In this document: positions 24,350 through 33,782 of the stretch, piece by piece
Layout: each line of letters opens with the position of its first letter
Position numbering within the stretch: position 1 is the first letter of the stretch
Assembly: GCA_039960995.1 (NCBI GenBank)
Contig: JBDVKF010000079.1
Location: 29,953-93,952 of the forward strand
Origin: JABSSA01 sp039960995
Lineage (GTDB): Bacteria; Pseudomonadota; Alphaproteobacteria; Rhodobacterales; Rhodobacteraceae
Length of the DNA: 64,000 nt
Direction of reading: 5' to 3'
Position numbers and translations under genes: made by a program
Notes under the pieces: generated by a model
Seen by the model: the letters and a program-made list of their open reading frames with translations, nothing else
Databases searched by the model: none
What the model was told of the DNA's origin: nothing

Positions 24350-27115
24350 TCATGTGTCGTCGTTTGAAACGTCGCCTTCGTCACTTGCTTCAGCACCGTC
24401 TTCGTCTTCGCCTTGATCGGCAATACGCGCGACACTGACGACAAATTCGCCTTTGCCTGTATCAAAGACTTTAACGCCACCCGCACTGCGCGACCGGAAA
24501 CTGATCCCTTCGACAGGCACGCGGATCGATTGCCCCTTTGAGGTGGCAAGCATGATTTGATCATCCAGCTCAACCGGGAAAGACGCCACAAGATTACCGC
24601 CACGCATGGCTTTGTCCATTGCAGCTACGCCCATACCACCGCGTCCGCGCACTGGATAATCGTGGCTTGAGGACAGTTTGCCGGTGCCGCTTGCTGAAAT
24701 TGTCAGGATCAGATTTTCCGATGCGGACATTTCTGCATAGCGTTCTTGGCTGATTGTTGCATTTTCATCGGCGTCTTCACCGTCTCCTGCACCTTCGGCG
24801 TCATCGGCCAGCCCGGCCATAGCCCGGCGCATCTTGAGATAGGCGGCACGTTCGTCTGAAGTCGCCTCAAAGTGACGAATGACAGACATAGACACGACGC
24901 GGTCTGACCCTTGCAACCGGATCCCACGGACACCTGTTGAATCGCGCCCCTTAAAGACGCGCACATCAGTTGTTGGGAACCGGATGGCGCGACCAGAATT
25001 GGTGGTCAGCATCACATCGTCCTCTTCTGAACAGATGCGTGCGTTCACCATTTCGACGCCTTCAGGCAGCTTCATCGCAATTTTACCGTTCGACTTCACA
25101 TTGGTGAAATCGGACAGGGCATTGCGGCGGACATCGCCGGCGGTTGTTGCGAAAAAGATTTGCAGATCTGCCCATTCTTTTTCGTCCCGATCAACCGGCA
25201 TGATGGCCGCGATGGAAACGCCTGATGGGATCGGTAGAATGTTCACAATGGCCTTGCCTTTGGCCGTCCGTCCACCTTGCGGCAAACGCCAAGTCTTGAG
25301 CTTGTAGACCATGCCATCCGTGGTGAAGAACAAAAGCTGAGTATGTGTGTTCGCCACAAAGAGGGTTGTAACAACATCCTCTTCTTTGGTCTGCATGCCG
25401 CTCAGGCCTTTGCCGCCGCGCTTTTGGGCCCGGAAATCTGCCAACGCCGTACGCTTGATATATCCGCCTGATGTGACCGTGACTACCATGTCTTCACGCT
25501 CGATCAGGTCTTCGTCTTCCATGTCACCAGACCAGTCGACGATTTCAGTGCGCCGTGGCACGGCGAACAGGGCTTTCACCTCGTTCAATTCGTTCGAGAT
25601 GATGCCCATGATCCGTTCGCGTGATCCAAGAATTTCCAAGTATTCCTTGATCTTACCTGCCAACTCTTCAAGTTCATCCGTGACCTCTTTTACACCGATT
25701 TGTGTCAGGCGCTGCAGACGCAATTCAAGGATCGCCCGGGCCTGAGTTTCAGACAGGTTATAGGTTCCGTCGTCATTCATTTTGTGGGTCGGATCATCAA
25801 TCAACTGGATGTAGGGCGCGATGTCCTGAGCAGGCCAGCGGCGGTTCATCAGTTTCGCACGGGCTTCGGCGGCGTCTGCAGAGGCACGGATTGTGGCGAC
25901 GACCTCATCCACATTCGAAACAGCCACGGCCAATCCGCACAGGATATGAGAGCGTTCGCGCGCTTTGCGCAATTCAAACGCTGTGCGGCGTGCAACGACT
26001 TCTTCGCGGAAATCAAGGAAAGCCGTCAGGAAGCCGCGCAAGGTCAATTGCTCTGGACGCCCGCCATTCAGGGCAAGCATGTTGCACCCAAAGGACGTTT
26101 GCATCGGCGTAAACCGAAAGAGCTGGTTCAGAACGACTTCGGCGGTCGCATCCCGCTTGAGTTCAACGACAACCCGAACGCCGTTGCGGTCGGATTCGTC
26201 CTGAACATGCGAAATGCCTTCGATCTTTTTGTCACGCGCCGTTTCCGCGATCCGTTCGATCATGGTGGCTTTGTTCACCTGATAGGGGATTTCGTCGATG
26301 ACAATCGCCCAACGGTCCTTGCGAATTTCTTCAACCCGCGTTTTCGACCGGATAACGACGCTACCGCGCCCTTCTGTATAGGCTTTGCGCGCACCTCCAC
26401 GGCCAAGCATAATGCCGCCCGTCGGAAAGTCTGGTCCGGGAATGTAATCAATCAACTGTTCCGCACTAAGATCGGGATCGTCGATCAGGGCAAGCGTCGC
26501 ATCAATGACTTCGCCAAGGTTGTGCGGCGGAATATTCGTGGCCATACCGACCGCGATACCACCAGCGCCGTTGACCAGCATATTAGGGAAGCGTGCCGGC
26601 AAAACAGTAGGTTCGCGGTCTTTGCCATCATAGTTGTCTTGGAAATCGACCGTGTCTTTGTCGATATCGGCAAGGATATACGCGGCGGGCTTGTCCTGGC
26701 GTACTTCGGTGTAACGCATGGCCGCCGGGTTATCCCCGTCCATCGACCCAAAGTTGCCCTGACCATCCAGCAAAGGAAGCGACATCGAGAAATCTTGCGC
26801 CATCCGAACCAGCGCGTCGTAAATCGCGCTGTCACCGTGGGGGTGATACTTACCCATCACGTCGCCAACAGGCCGTGCAGACTTGCGATACGACTTATCG
26901 TGCGTGTTCCCGCTTTCCCACATCGCGTATAAAATACGCCGATGCACAGGTTTTAAACCGTCGCGTAAATCCGGGATGGCCCGGCTAACGATAACGGACA
27001 TGGCATAGTCCAGATAGGATGTGCGCATCTCTGCTTCGATTGAAACAGAAGGTCCGTCATAGACTGCGCGCGCAGGTTCTTCTGGAAGTTCAGGGGGTTG
27101 CGTGTCGTCGCTCAC
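24350..27115 (-). CDS. gyrA: DNA gyrase subunit A
   Basis: GyrA is the DNA-cutting and rejoining subunit of the A2B2 gyrase that introduces negative supercoils. The 921-residue length is typical of alphaproteobacteria. The quinolone-resistance region reads HPHGDSAIYD (91-100), with Ser96 and Asp100 (positions 83 and 87 of E. coli) unmutated. The catalytic tyrosine is Tyr135 in AAMRYTEVR. The C-terminal beta-pinwheel carries the GyrA box QKRGGKGLSG (gyrase, not topoisomerase IV) and later repeats such as SGRAIRFP and GKLSSSHDYPVRGRGGMG. An acidic insertion lies near 760-775 and the tail is acidic. It is transcribed alone, divergent from usg. Confidence 0.98.
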   Translation of the reverse strand: MSDDTQPPELPEEPARAVYDGPSVSIEAEMRTSYLDYAMSVIVSRAIPDLRDGLKPVHRRILYAMWESGNTHDKSYRKSARPVGDVMGKYHPHGDSAIYDALVRMAQDFSMSLPLLDGQGNFGSMDGDNPAAMRYTEVRQDKPAAYILADIDKDTVDFQDNYDGKDREPTVLPARFPNMLVNGAGGIAVGMATNIPPHNLGEVIDATLALIDDPDLSAEQLIDYIPGPDFPTGGIMLGRGGARKAYTEGRGSVVIRSKTRVEEIRKDRWAIVIDEIPYQVNKATMIERIAETARDKKIEGISHVQDESDRNGVRVVVELKRDATAEVVLNQLFRFTPMQTSFGCNMLALNGGRPEQLTLRGFLTAFLDFREEVVARRTAFELRKARERSHILCGLAVAVSNVDEVVATIRASADAAEARAKLMNRRWPAQDIAPYIQLIDDPTHKMNDDGTYNLSETQARAILELRLQRLTQIGVKEVTDELEELAGKIKEYLEILGSRERIMGIISNELNEVKALFAVPRRTEIVDWSGDMEDEDLIEREDMVVTVTSGGYIKRTALADFRAQKRGGKGLSGMQTKEEDVVTTLFVANTHTQLLFFTTDGMVYKLKTWRLPQGGRTAKGKAIVNILPIPSGVSIAAIMPVDRDEKEWADLQIFFATTAGDVRRNALSDFTNVKSNGKIAMKLPEGVEMVNARICSEEDDVMLTTNSGRAIRFPTTDVRVFKGRDSTGVRGIRLQGSDRVVSMSVIRHFEATSDERAAYLKMRRAMAGLADDAEGAGDGEDADENATISQERYAEMSASENLILTISASGTGKLSSSHDYPVRGRGGMGVAAMDKAMRGGNLVASFPVELDDQIMLATSKGQSIRVPVEGISFRSRSAGGVKVFDTGKGEFVVSVARIADQGEDEDGAEASDEGDVSNDDT

Positions 27116-27313
27116 GTGATTGTGCTCGTCATTGTCAGAGTTCTATATCTTGGGGTGGGTTATACACCGGACCGTATATAAGGTGCAATGATGCTGCGCA
27201 TTTGATTGTCAGCACTCGCCTTGTATCGGTGCTAACAGTTTGTTTTTATTGAAAAGTAAATGTTTCACGCCCAATCTGATTGCAGAGTGTAAAAATGCAA
27301 GGGTTTGTTAGCG

Positions 27314-27577
27314 ATGAATGAGACAGAAATGATGCTGAGAGGGTATGGGCTGACGACAGCCGAAATGTATTACCACATGCCCGACTACACCCACGTTCTG
27401 AACAGCTTTATTTGGCAGGACTACGATCTGGCACCAGATCATCCGAAACTGTTTCAGTTTATCGATTTTTGGCAAGGCGAAATTGAAGGGCCGCTTCATT
27501 CGGTGCGCTTCACTCATCGCAAGATGGTATCTGCTGGTGAATGGCGAAATGTCGTTGGCGAACTGCGCCTGAATTAG
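27314..27577 (+). CDS. usg: Usg-like protein
   Basis: An 87-residue protein of the Usg family (NETEMMLRGYGLTTAEMYYHMPDY, then WQDYDLAPDHPKLFQFIDFWQ and GPLHSVRFTHRKM). Usg was named from an upstream gene of the trp/fucose region; its role is unknown. In roseobacters it is a small stand-alone soluble protein. ATG 27314 is used; the TTG three codons earlier is in frame but less likely. It has its own 198-bp upstream region shared divergently with gyrA. After it come 276 bp without recognisable features before DUF2855. Confidence 0.85.
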   Translation: MNETEMMLRGYGLTTAEMYYHMPDYTHVLNSFIWQDYDLAPDHPKLFQFIDFWQGEIEGPLHSVRFTHRKMVSAGEWRNVVGELRLN

Positions 27578-27853
27578 CAATTTGTCGCGTGCATCTTTTC
27601 AAGGATACCCGCATCTGAAAACGCATTGTGGGTCGGGTGGGCCCGGATGTTCGGGTGCTAAGTGGTCAAAATTGAATAGCTAAATTAAGATTCCTCACAA
27701 TAATTTTTACCGTTGCAGGCTGAGCTCTGCATGGTGTTGTTCTCCTAAAACGAGTATGAAGCCTGAAGAATTAAAAGACCTTGTGCGATTTTCTAAAGAG
27801 GTAGCGGAACGGCGTTGCCCGGTCGCCAAGCTAGAATAACAAAGGGTAAAGTC

Positions 27854-28918
27854 ATGCAGCGGTTGTTGGTAAATCAGGCAGATATTACTCAGGTCGCGAT
27901 CGAAGACACACGATCCGTTGGTTTGGAAGCGGGGCAAGCACGTTTGACATTGCGGCGGTTTGCTTTGACGGCGAACAACGTGACTTATGCGGCTTGCGGT
28001 TTTGCCATCGGATATTGGAACTTCTTCCCGTCGGGAATTGACGGTCAAGGCGTGTTGCCAGTTTGGGGATTTGCCGAAGTCGTTGAAAGCCAAAACGACG
28101 CATTGAAGGTCGGTGCCCGCCTCTATGGATTCCTTCCGTTGGCAGAAGAATTGGTGATCGAACCAGAAGTGCAGGGCGCATCTGTTATTCTTGATGCATC
28201 AAGGCACCGGGCCGACCTGCCAGTGGTTTATAATCGATATACCTTGGTCAAACCGCGCTCATCTGCCGAGGAAGATTTGCAAGCATTGCTACAACCCCTT
28301 TTGGCCACGTCCTATTTGCTTAGCGATTGGCTTTTGGACAATGCATTTTTCGGCGCCCAACAAGTCATTGTTGGGAGTGCGTCTTCCAAAACGGGTCTAG
28401 GTTTGTGCAAGTTCCTCGCAGAACAAACGCCCCGTTCCGTCAAAGTTGTTGGCCTTACGTCACGGCGCAACATGCCATTTGTTCAATCACTTGGCGCGTG
28501 TGATGCGGTCGTTGGGTATAATGACATTGAAAGCATAGACGCAATTGCGTCTGTCTATGTTGATATGGCGGGAAGTGTCGCAGTCAAAGCGCGACTGCAC
28601 ACGCATTTGGCCAAGGTTCTTACGCATTCTTGCGCGGTGGGTATGAGCCATTGGGATGAATTCAAATCCGGTCAAAAATTTGCAGGCCCCACGCCAGAGT
28701 TCTTTTTTGCGCCGGCTCAGATTGAAAAGCGAAGAGCGGATTGGGGCCCGGGCGTTATTGACGCGCGTATTGGCGAGGCATGGCGGCGGATTGCATCAGA
28801 CGCTGGCACCTGGTTGGATGTCAAACCGCACGCTGGGATGCGCGCGGTTCCAGATATTTACACGAGGCTTGCGGATGGAACCGCGTCGCCACGTGATGGA
28901 TTTGTCGTGTCTCTTTAG
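27854..28918 (+). CDS. DUF2855 family protein (MDR-like fold)
   Basis: A 354-residue protein of the DUF2855 family, distantly like zinc-free medium-chain reductases. It has ALTANNVTYAACGFAIGYWNFFPSG and VLPVWGFAEVVES in the N-terminal catalytic-like domain. VIVGSASSKTGLGLCKFLAEQ then suggests a nucleotide-binding Rossmann turn, and FFFAPAQIEKRRADWGPG follows. The family has been found next to lipid or acyl-chain genes, but no reaction is established. ATG 27854 follows AAAGGG (27841-27846). The stop overlaps that of the convergent radical SAM gene by 3-4 bases. Family call is good; function is open. Confidence 0.82.
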   Translation: MQRLLVNQADITQVAIEDTRSVGLEAGQARLTLRRFALTANNVTYAACGFAIGYWNFFPSGIDGQGVLPVWGFAEVVESQNDALKVGARLYGFLPLAEELVIEPEVQGASVILDASRHRADLPVVYNRYTLVKPRSSAEEDLQALLQPLLATSYLLSDWLLDNAFFGAQQVIVGSASSKTGLGLCKFLAEQTPRSVKVVGLTSRRNMPFVQSLGACDAVVGYNDIESIDAIASVYVDMAGSVAVKARLHTHLAKVLTHSCAVGMSHWDEFKSGQKFAGPTPEFFFAPAQIEKRRADWGPGVIDARIGEAWRRIASDAGTWLDVKPHAGMRAVPDIYTRLADGTASPRDGFVVSL

Positions 28919-29886
28919 GCCGAACAGCACGCGCCGCCCAAAACGCAGAACTTGGCGCAATGGGGGTGGTTCAACGACACGTCCACCTCTGCTTCGGCAA
29001 GGGTTTCGCCAAGTTCGAATTGTGGATCATATGGCAATAACGTACAGGCCAAAACTGATGGTTTGGCCGCCCCTTTGCGTTTGACCACCATCCGAGAATG
29101 GCTGCACATCACAGCATCGGGTGATTTGTCCAAAATGCTCCAACAAGCCGCCGTGATCTCGGGCACATCGATCTGTTCGTCCATTTCAGGAAAGATGACA
29201 GTTTCGCCGGGGTTTTGCGCGTCGATTTCAAAGCCATGTTTGGCAAATACCGCAGCATATCCATCGCGCGCTTTGGCATCGTTTTCTTCCATAATGGCGC
29301 GACCAGCGACAGCCATCTTGATGTTATTGTCGCGCAACCACTCCATGCCCTTGATTGTTTTGGCATAGGCGCCTGTTCCACGCTCGGAATCGTGTTGAAA
29401 CATATCGTGGTGGTCCAGCGAAACGCGAAACGTCATTTTCCCCGGAAATTCTGAATTCAACGCCAGAATGCCATTTTGAACACGCGGACGCATCATTGGT
29501 GACATTGCATTGGTGAGGATCAGCACATCGTATCCGCGCGTCAAAGCTGCGCGGGCCATGTTGTTCATATCAGGGTTCATGAAAGGCTCACCGCCTGTAA
29601 AGGCAATTTCTGAAACGCCCCAATTGCGCTCTTCCAACTGATCAAGGAAATCTTCGACGTCTGCTGTCGTCAAATAAACAAGCGCGTCGTTCTTTGGGGA
29701 GCTTGCGATATAACAGTTTACACATTCAATGTTGCACAGCGTTCCTGTGTTGAACCACAAAGTTTGTGGATCAGTCAAAGCAACTGTTGCACGTGCTTCC
29801 CCTTTGGCGGTCAAATGGGGGTCTTCAAATTTGCCAATATTGGCGAGATCTTTCATGTCGAGCCTGTATGTCATTTTATCTGACAA
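28915..29886 (-). CDS. Radical SAM protein with cysteine-rich C-terminus
   Basis: A 323-residue radical SAM enzyme. The 4Fe-4S cluster motif CNIECVNC is at Cys51, Cys55, Cys58 (CxxxCxxC), followed by the SAM-binding GGEPFMNPDM. A second cysteine group lies at the very end (Cys310, Cys314, Cys320, Cys321 in HCAKFCVLGGACCSA), with further cysteines in CWSILDKSPDAVMCSHSRM and LACTLLPY, which may hold an auxiliary cluster as in SPASM-type enzymes. No peptide substrate gene is obvious. It is convergent with DUF2855 and divergent from zwf. The reaction is unknown; the radical SAM call is secure. Confidence 0.88.
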   Translation of the reverse strand: MSDKMTYRLDMKDLANIGKFEDPHLTAKGEARATVALTDPQTLWFNTGTLCNIECVNCYIASSPKNDALVYLTTADVEDFLDQLEERNWGVSEIAFTGGEPFMNPDMNNMARAALTRGYDVLILTNAMSPMMRPRVQNGILALNSEFPGKMTFRVSLDHHDMFQHDSERGTGAYAKTIKGMEWLRDNNIKMAVAGRAIMEENDAKARDGYAAVFAKHGFEIDAQNPGETVIFPEMDEQIDVPEITAACWSILDKSPDAVMCSHSRMVVKRKGAAKPSVLACTLLPYDPQFELGETLAEAEVDVSLNHPHCAKFCVLGGACCSA

Positions 29887-30001
29887 ACAGGTACGGGCTG
29901 GTGTATGTCAAGAAAAGGTTTTCAGAGACGCTCTGACGCAGTTGTGAACGCCTTGAAAGATGGTACAGTTAGCGCAAACATTTTTGCAAAAGGACACCAC
30001 G

Positions 30002-31453
30002 ATGGTATCGCGCGTAATACCGGTCGACACGTTTGATCTGGTCATTTTTGGTGGAACTGGGGATTTGGCTCGCCGAAAAATTCTGCCTGGATTGTTTCGA
30101 CGTTTCTGTGCCGGGCAAATGCCGGAAGAGTCACGCATTGTCGGTGCGGCGCGGGCCGATATGGACGCGGCTGGCTACCGGCAAGTCATTTCGGACGCAA
30201 TCGCGGAATTTGACCCTGGCGCCGCTAAGGATGCGGTGTCATTGGATAAATTCCTTAGTCGACTTGAATATGTGTCGGTGGATGCGAAGGGCGAAAAAGG
30301 GTGGAAGGAACTGGCCGGGCACTTGCGCGACGGTATTGTTCGGGCGTTTTACTTTTCTGTCGCGCCAAGCCTGTTTTCCGATTTGGCTGGGCGCTTGAAC
30401 GCGCATGGCATGACGGATCAAGACAGTCGGATTGTTGTCGAAAAACCTTTCGGTCGTGATCTGGAAAGTGCCCGATCATTGAATCGGGACTTGGCGGCGT
30501 TCTTCGAAGAAGAGCAAATCTATCGTATTGATCATTATTTGGGCAAAGAGACGGTTCAGAACCTGATGGCTGTTCGTTTTGGCAATATGTTGTTCGAACC
30601 ACTTTGGAACAGCCAATACGTCGATCACATCCAAATCACGGTGGCCGAATCTGTTGGTGTTGGCGGGCGGGGCGAATATTATGACCGGTCCGGTGCGATG
30701 CGTGACATGGTTCAAAACCACTTGATGCAATTGCTGTGTCTGATTGCGATGGAACCGCCCAGCCGATTTGAACCTGATGCGGTTCGCGATGAAAAGCTGA
30801 AGGTCATTCGAGCGCTGGACCCAGTGGAACCACATCACATTGTTCGTGGACAGTATGATGCCGAAGGTGAAAACCCAAGCTACCGCGAAGGTGTCGGCGA
30901 TCCTAAGTCGCGCACCGAAAGCTATGTGGCGATGAAAATTGGGGTCAGCAATTGGCGATGGGCTGGTACGCCGTTCTATTTGCGCACCGGCAAACGACTT
31001 GCGGCGCGAACAAGTGAAATCGCGGTGGTTTTCAAAGAGTTAAACCATTCGATTTTTGGTGAAGATAAAGATCACCGCAACACGTTGTCGATTCGTTTGC
31101 AACCCAATGAGGGCATAACGCTGAACGTTACGATCAAAGAACCAGGACCGGGCGGGATGCGTTTGGTTGATGTGCCGTTGGACATGACATTTGCTGAGGC
31201 ACTTGGTGAAGAAGCGGGTGATCCACCAGACGCGTATGAGCGGCTTATCATGGATGTTATTCGTGGCAACCAGACATTGTTTATGCGCGGTGACGAAGTT
31301 GAAGCAGCTTGGGCGTGGACAGATCCAATCATCAATGGATGGAAAACGCGCGGAGACGTGCCCAAACCTTATGACGCACTTAGCGATGGTCCCGGAGATG
31401 CGGTACAAATGCTTGCACGCGATCAGCGCGCATGGCGAAAGGTCAAAGCATGA
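30002..31453 (+). CDS. zwf: Glucose-6-phosphate 1-dehydrogenase
   Basis: Zwf oxidises glucose 6-phosphate to 6-phosphogluconolactone with NADP(+), opening the Entner-Doudoroff and oxidative pentose-phosphate routes. The 483-residue chain has the cofactor motif GGTGDLA (17-23), the G6PD signature RIDHYLGKETVQN (175-187; substrate His178 and Lys182), and EPPSRFEPDAVRDEKLKV. ATG 30002 follows AAAGGAC (29988-29994); the longer frame from 29960 is not supported by family alignment. Its stop overlaps the pgl start as ATGA (31450-31453). First gene of the zwf-pgl-pgi operon. Confidence 0.97.
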   Translation: MVSRVIPVDTFDLVIFGGTGDLARRKILPGLFRRFCAGQMPEESRIVGAARADMDAAGYRQVISDAIAEFDPGAAKDAVSLDKFLSRLEYVSVDAKGEKGWKELAGHLRDGIVRAFYFSVAPSLFSDLAGRLNAHGMTDQDSRIVVEKPFGRDLESARSLNRDLAAFFEEEQIYRIDHYLGKETVQNLMAVRFGNMLFEPLWNSQYVDHIQITVAESVGVGGRGEYYDRSGAMRDMVQNHLMQLLCLIAMEPPSRFEPDAVRDEKLKVIRALDPVEPHHIVRGQYDAEGENPSYREGVGDPKSRTESYVAMKIGVSNWRWAGTPFYLRTGKRLAARTSEIAVVFKELNHSIFGEDKDHRNTLSIRLQPNEGITLNVTIKEPGPGGMRLVDVPLDMTFAEALGEEAGDPPDAYERLIMDVIRGNQTLFMRGDEVEAAWAWTDPIINGWKTRGDVPKPYDALSDGPGDAVQMLARDQRAWRKVKA

Positions 31454-32118
31454 AAATCATAGAATACCCAGATCGCGACCTACTTTCGATGGGATTGGCA
31501 GACATGTTGGCCAGCGAACTGGAAAACTGTTTGCTGCGCCATGAACGCGCCAGCTTTGCGGTGCCCGGTGGCACCAGTCCTGCGCCGATTTTCGACGTGT
31601 TGTCCGCCGTTGATCTTGATTGGTCGCGGGTTCACATCATGTTGACGGACGAACGTTGGGTTCCGGAAAGTTCCGAGCGTTCAAACGGACGGCTTGTGCG
31701 CGACCGATTGATCACCAACCGCGCCGCGACAGCGCAATTCGTTCCATTTTTCGTAGAAGGCAAAACGCCGGATGAGGCGGCGGGGGATCTGTCCGACGGT
31801 CTTGCTGACAATATGCCAATATCCTTGCTGTTGCTGGGCATGGGCGCGGATATGCACACAGCGTCGTTGTTTCCTGGCGCAGAGGGTCTTGCCGAAGGCC
31901 TGTCAGACAAAGCACCGATCCTTGTGCCAATTCGCGCCGAAGGGCAGGAGCCTCGGATGTCGTTGTCTGCGAAGGCATTGGATGGCGCTATGTCCAAGCA
32001 CCTTGTGATTTACGGTGATGAAAAGCGCGCAGCATTAGAACGTGCGCGTGATCTACCCCCCGAACAAGCGCCGATTGCGGCTGTTTTAAACGAACTTACG
32101 GTCCATTGGGCGGAGTAA
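31450..32118 (+). CDS. pgl: 6-phosphogluconolactonase
   Basis: A 222-residue cytosolic lactonase of the DevB/SOL type that hydrolyses 6-phosphogluconolactone. It has FAVPGGTSPAPIFDVLS, then IMLTDERWVPESSERSNGRLVRD, and LLLGMGADMHTASLFPGA, the three conserved blocks with the phosphate loop and catalytic histidine (the GxGxDxHTASLFP motif). The start overlaps the zwf stop by four bases and pgi begins four bases after its stop, so it is the middle gene of a tightly coupled operon. Confidence 0.95.
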   Translation: MKIIEYPDRDLLSMGLADMLASELENCLLRHERASFAVPGGTSPAPIFDVLSAVDLDWSRVHIMLTDERWVPESSERSNGRLVRDRLITNRAATAQFVPFFVEGKTPDEAAGDLSDGLADNMPISLLLLGMGADMHTASLFPGAEGLAEGLSDKAPILVPIRAEGQEPRMSLSAKALDGAMSKHLVIYGDEKRAALERARDLPPEQAPIAAVLNELTVHWAE

Positions 32119-32122
32119 CTGA

Positions 32123-33703
32123 ATGTGGAATGATCTGAAATCGCATGCGGCTCGAATTGAGGGCCGCACATTGCTAAGCATGTTCGATGACACCAAACGC
32201 GCTGATGGGTTTGCGGTTGAAACGCAATCAATGCGGTACGACTATTCCAAGACGCAAATCGATGAGAGCATTCGCGGTGATTTGTTGAAACTGGCCACTC
32301 AAGCCGGTGTTACTGCGCGCCGAGACGCGATGTTTTCGGGCGAAAAGATCAATGAAACCGAAGGGCGCGCCGTGTTGCATACAGCGCTGCGCAACATTGA
32401 TGGGTCGCCCGTTATGGTCGACGGCCAAGACGTGATGCCCGGCGTTCTGGAAACGCTTTCTTCTATGGAAGCTTACGCAACCAAAGTGCGCGCAAGCAAC
32501 ATTACGGACATTGTGAATATCGGAATCGGCGGCTCAGATCTGGGGCCCGCCATGGCTGTGCTGGCTTTAGCACCGTACCATGATGGCCCACGTTGCCATT
32601 TTGTGTCGAACGTAGATGGCGCACATATTGCCGATGTCTTGCAAGGGTTGGATGCCAAAACGACGCTTGTGATTGTTGCATCAAAGACCTTCACAACAAT
32701 TGAAACGATGACAAATGCGAGGACAGCACGGGCGTGGATGCAAGACAATGGTGGTGATCCGGCGTCTCAATTTGCGGCATTGTCCACGGCCGAAGACAAA
32801 ACGGCGGCGTTTGGTATTCCCAGTGAACGCGTCTTTGGCTTTGAAGACTGGGTGGGGGGGCGCTATTCCGTTTGGGGCCCTATCGGTCTGTCACTGATGA
32901 TCGCGATCGGCCCCAAAGCGTTTCGGGCCTTTCTGTCTGGTGGCCAGGATATGGATCGTCATTTCTGTGCGGCTGAAGGCGTCGACAATATGCCTTTGAT
33001 GTTGGCCTTGGTTGGAGTGTGGCACCGACAAGTGCTGGGCCACGCAAGCCGGGCTGTTCTGCCTTATGACCAGCGTTTGTCCCGCTTGGCCGCCTATTTT
33101 CAACAGTTAGAGATGGAAAGTAATGGCAAATCCGTGGCGATGGACGGCAATGCACTGGACGTTCCTTCTGGGCCTGTTGTCTGGGGGGAACCCGGCACAA
33201 ACGGACAGCACGCGTTTTATCAGCTGATCCATCAGGGAACGGATGTCATACCGTGCGAATTTATGGTTGCTGCCGAAGGGCACGAACCTGATCTTCGTCA
33301 TCATCACGATTTGCTGGTCGCCAATTGTCTTGCGCAATCCGAAGCGTTGATGCGGGGTCGCAGCTTGGATGAAGCACGCGCGAATATTTCGGGCAAGTTT
33401 TCAGGTGACGAACTTGAACGCCAAGCTGCACACCGTGTGTTTGCGGGCAATCGCCCATCAACGACTTTGGTCTATAAAACACTTGATCCATATACGCTTG
33501 GCCAGATCATCGCGTTGTACGAACATCGGGTTTTTGTTGAGGGCGTTATTCTTGGCATCAATTCCTATGACCAGTGGGGTGTGGAATTGGGCAAAGAATT
33601 GGCAACAGCTTTGGGGCCAGTTGTGACGGGCGAGCAATCTTCGGACGGCAAAGACGGATCAACTGCTGCATTGGTTGACTGGTTGCTACGGCACAAAGGT
33701 TAA
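32123..33703 (+). CDS. pgi: Glucose-6-phosphate isomerase
   Basis: Pgi interconverts glucose 6-phosphate and fructose 6-phosphate. The 526-residue protein carries the signature VGGRYSVWGPIGLS, the loop NIGIGGSDLGPAMAV, SKTFTTIETMTNARTARAW, and the active-site block EPGTNGQHAFYQLIHQGTDVIPCEF. The C-terminal YEHRVFVEGVILGINSYDQWGVELGK has the catalytic lysine. Last gene of zwf-pgl-pgi, closed by a strong terminator 18 bp after the stop. The grouping sends fructose 6-phosphate back through glucose 6-phosphate oxidation. Confidence 0.97.
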   Translation: MWNDLKSHAARIEGRTLLSMFDDTKRADGFAVETQSMRYDYSKTQIDESIRGDLLKLATQAGVTARRDAMFSGEKINETEGRAVLHTALRNIDGSPVMVDGQDVMPGVLETLSSMEAYATKVRASNITDIVNIGIGGSDLGPAMAVLALAPYHDGPRCHFVSNVDGAHIADVLQGLDAKTTLVIVASKTFTTIETMTNARTARAWMQDNGGDPASQFAALSTAEDKTAAFGIPSERVFGFEDWVGGRYSVWGPIGLSLMIAIGPKAFRAFLSGGQDMDRHFCAAEGVDNMPLMLALVGVWHRQVLGHASRAVLPYDQRLSRLAAYFQQLEMESNGKSVAMDGNALDVPSGPVVWGEPGTNGQHAFYQLIHQGTDVIPCEFMVAAEGHEPDLRHHHDLLVANCLAQSEALMRGRSLDEARANISGKFSGDELERQAAHRVFAGNRPSTTLVYKTLDPYTLGQIIALYEHRVFVEGVILGINSYDQWGVELGKELATALGPVVTGEQSSDGKDGSTAALVDWLLRHKG

Positions 33704-33720
33704 GGGTCACAAACGTAAAA

Positions 33721-33757
33721 AACCGGGCGCTTCTGAAATGAAAGCGCCCGGTTTCTT
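33721..33757 (+). terminator. Intrinsic terminator of zwf-pgl-pgi
   Basis: AACCGGGCGCTT (33721-33732) pairs over 12 bp with AAGCGCCCGGTT (33742-33753), with T-rich sequence after the stem. On the minus strand the flanking A-run gives a T-run, so it can also stop the convergent CMD gene. Confidence 0.88.
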
Positions 33758-33782
33758 TTGTGTTCGCTTAAGTCAGCTTAAC

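Noticed and set aside
29922..29936. Interrupted palindrome TCAGAGACGCTCTGA upstream of zwf
   Set aside because: Arms are only 6 bp and it does not match a known sugar-operon regulator site; kept as a note only.
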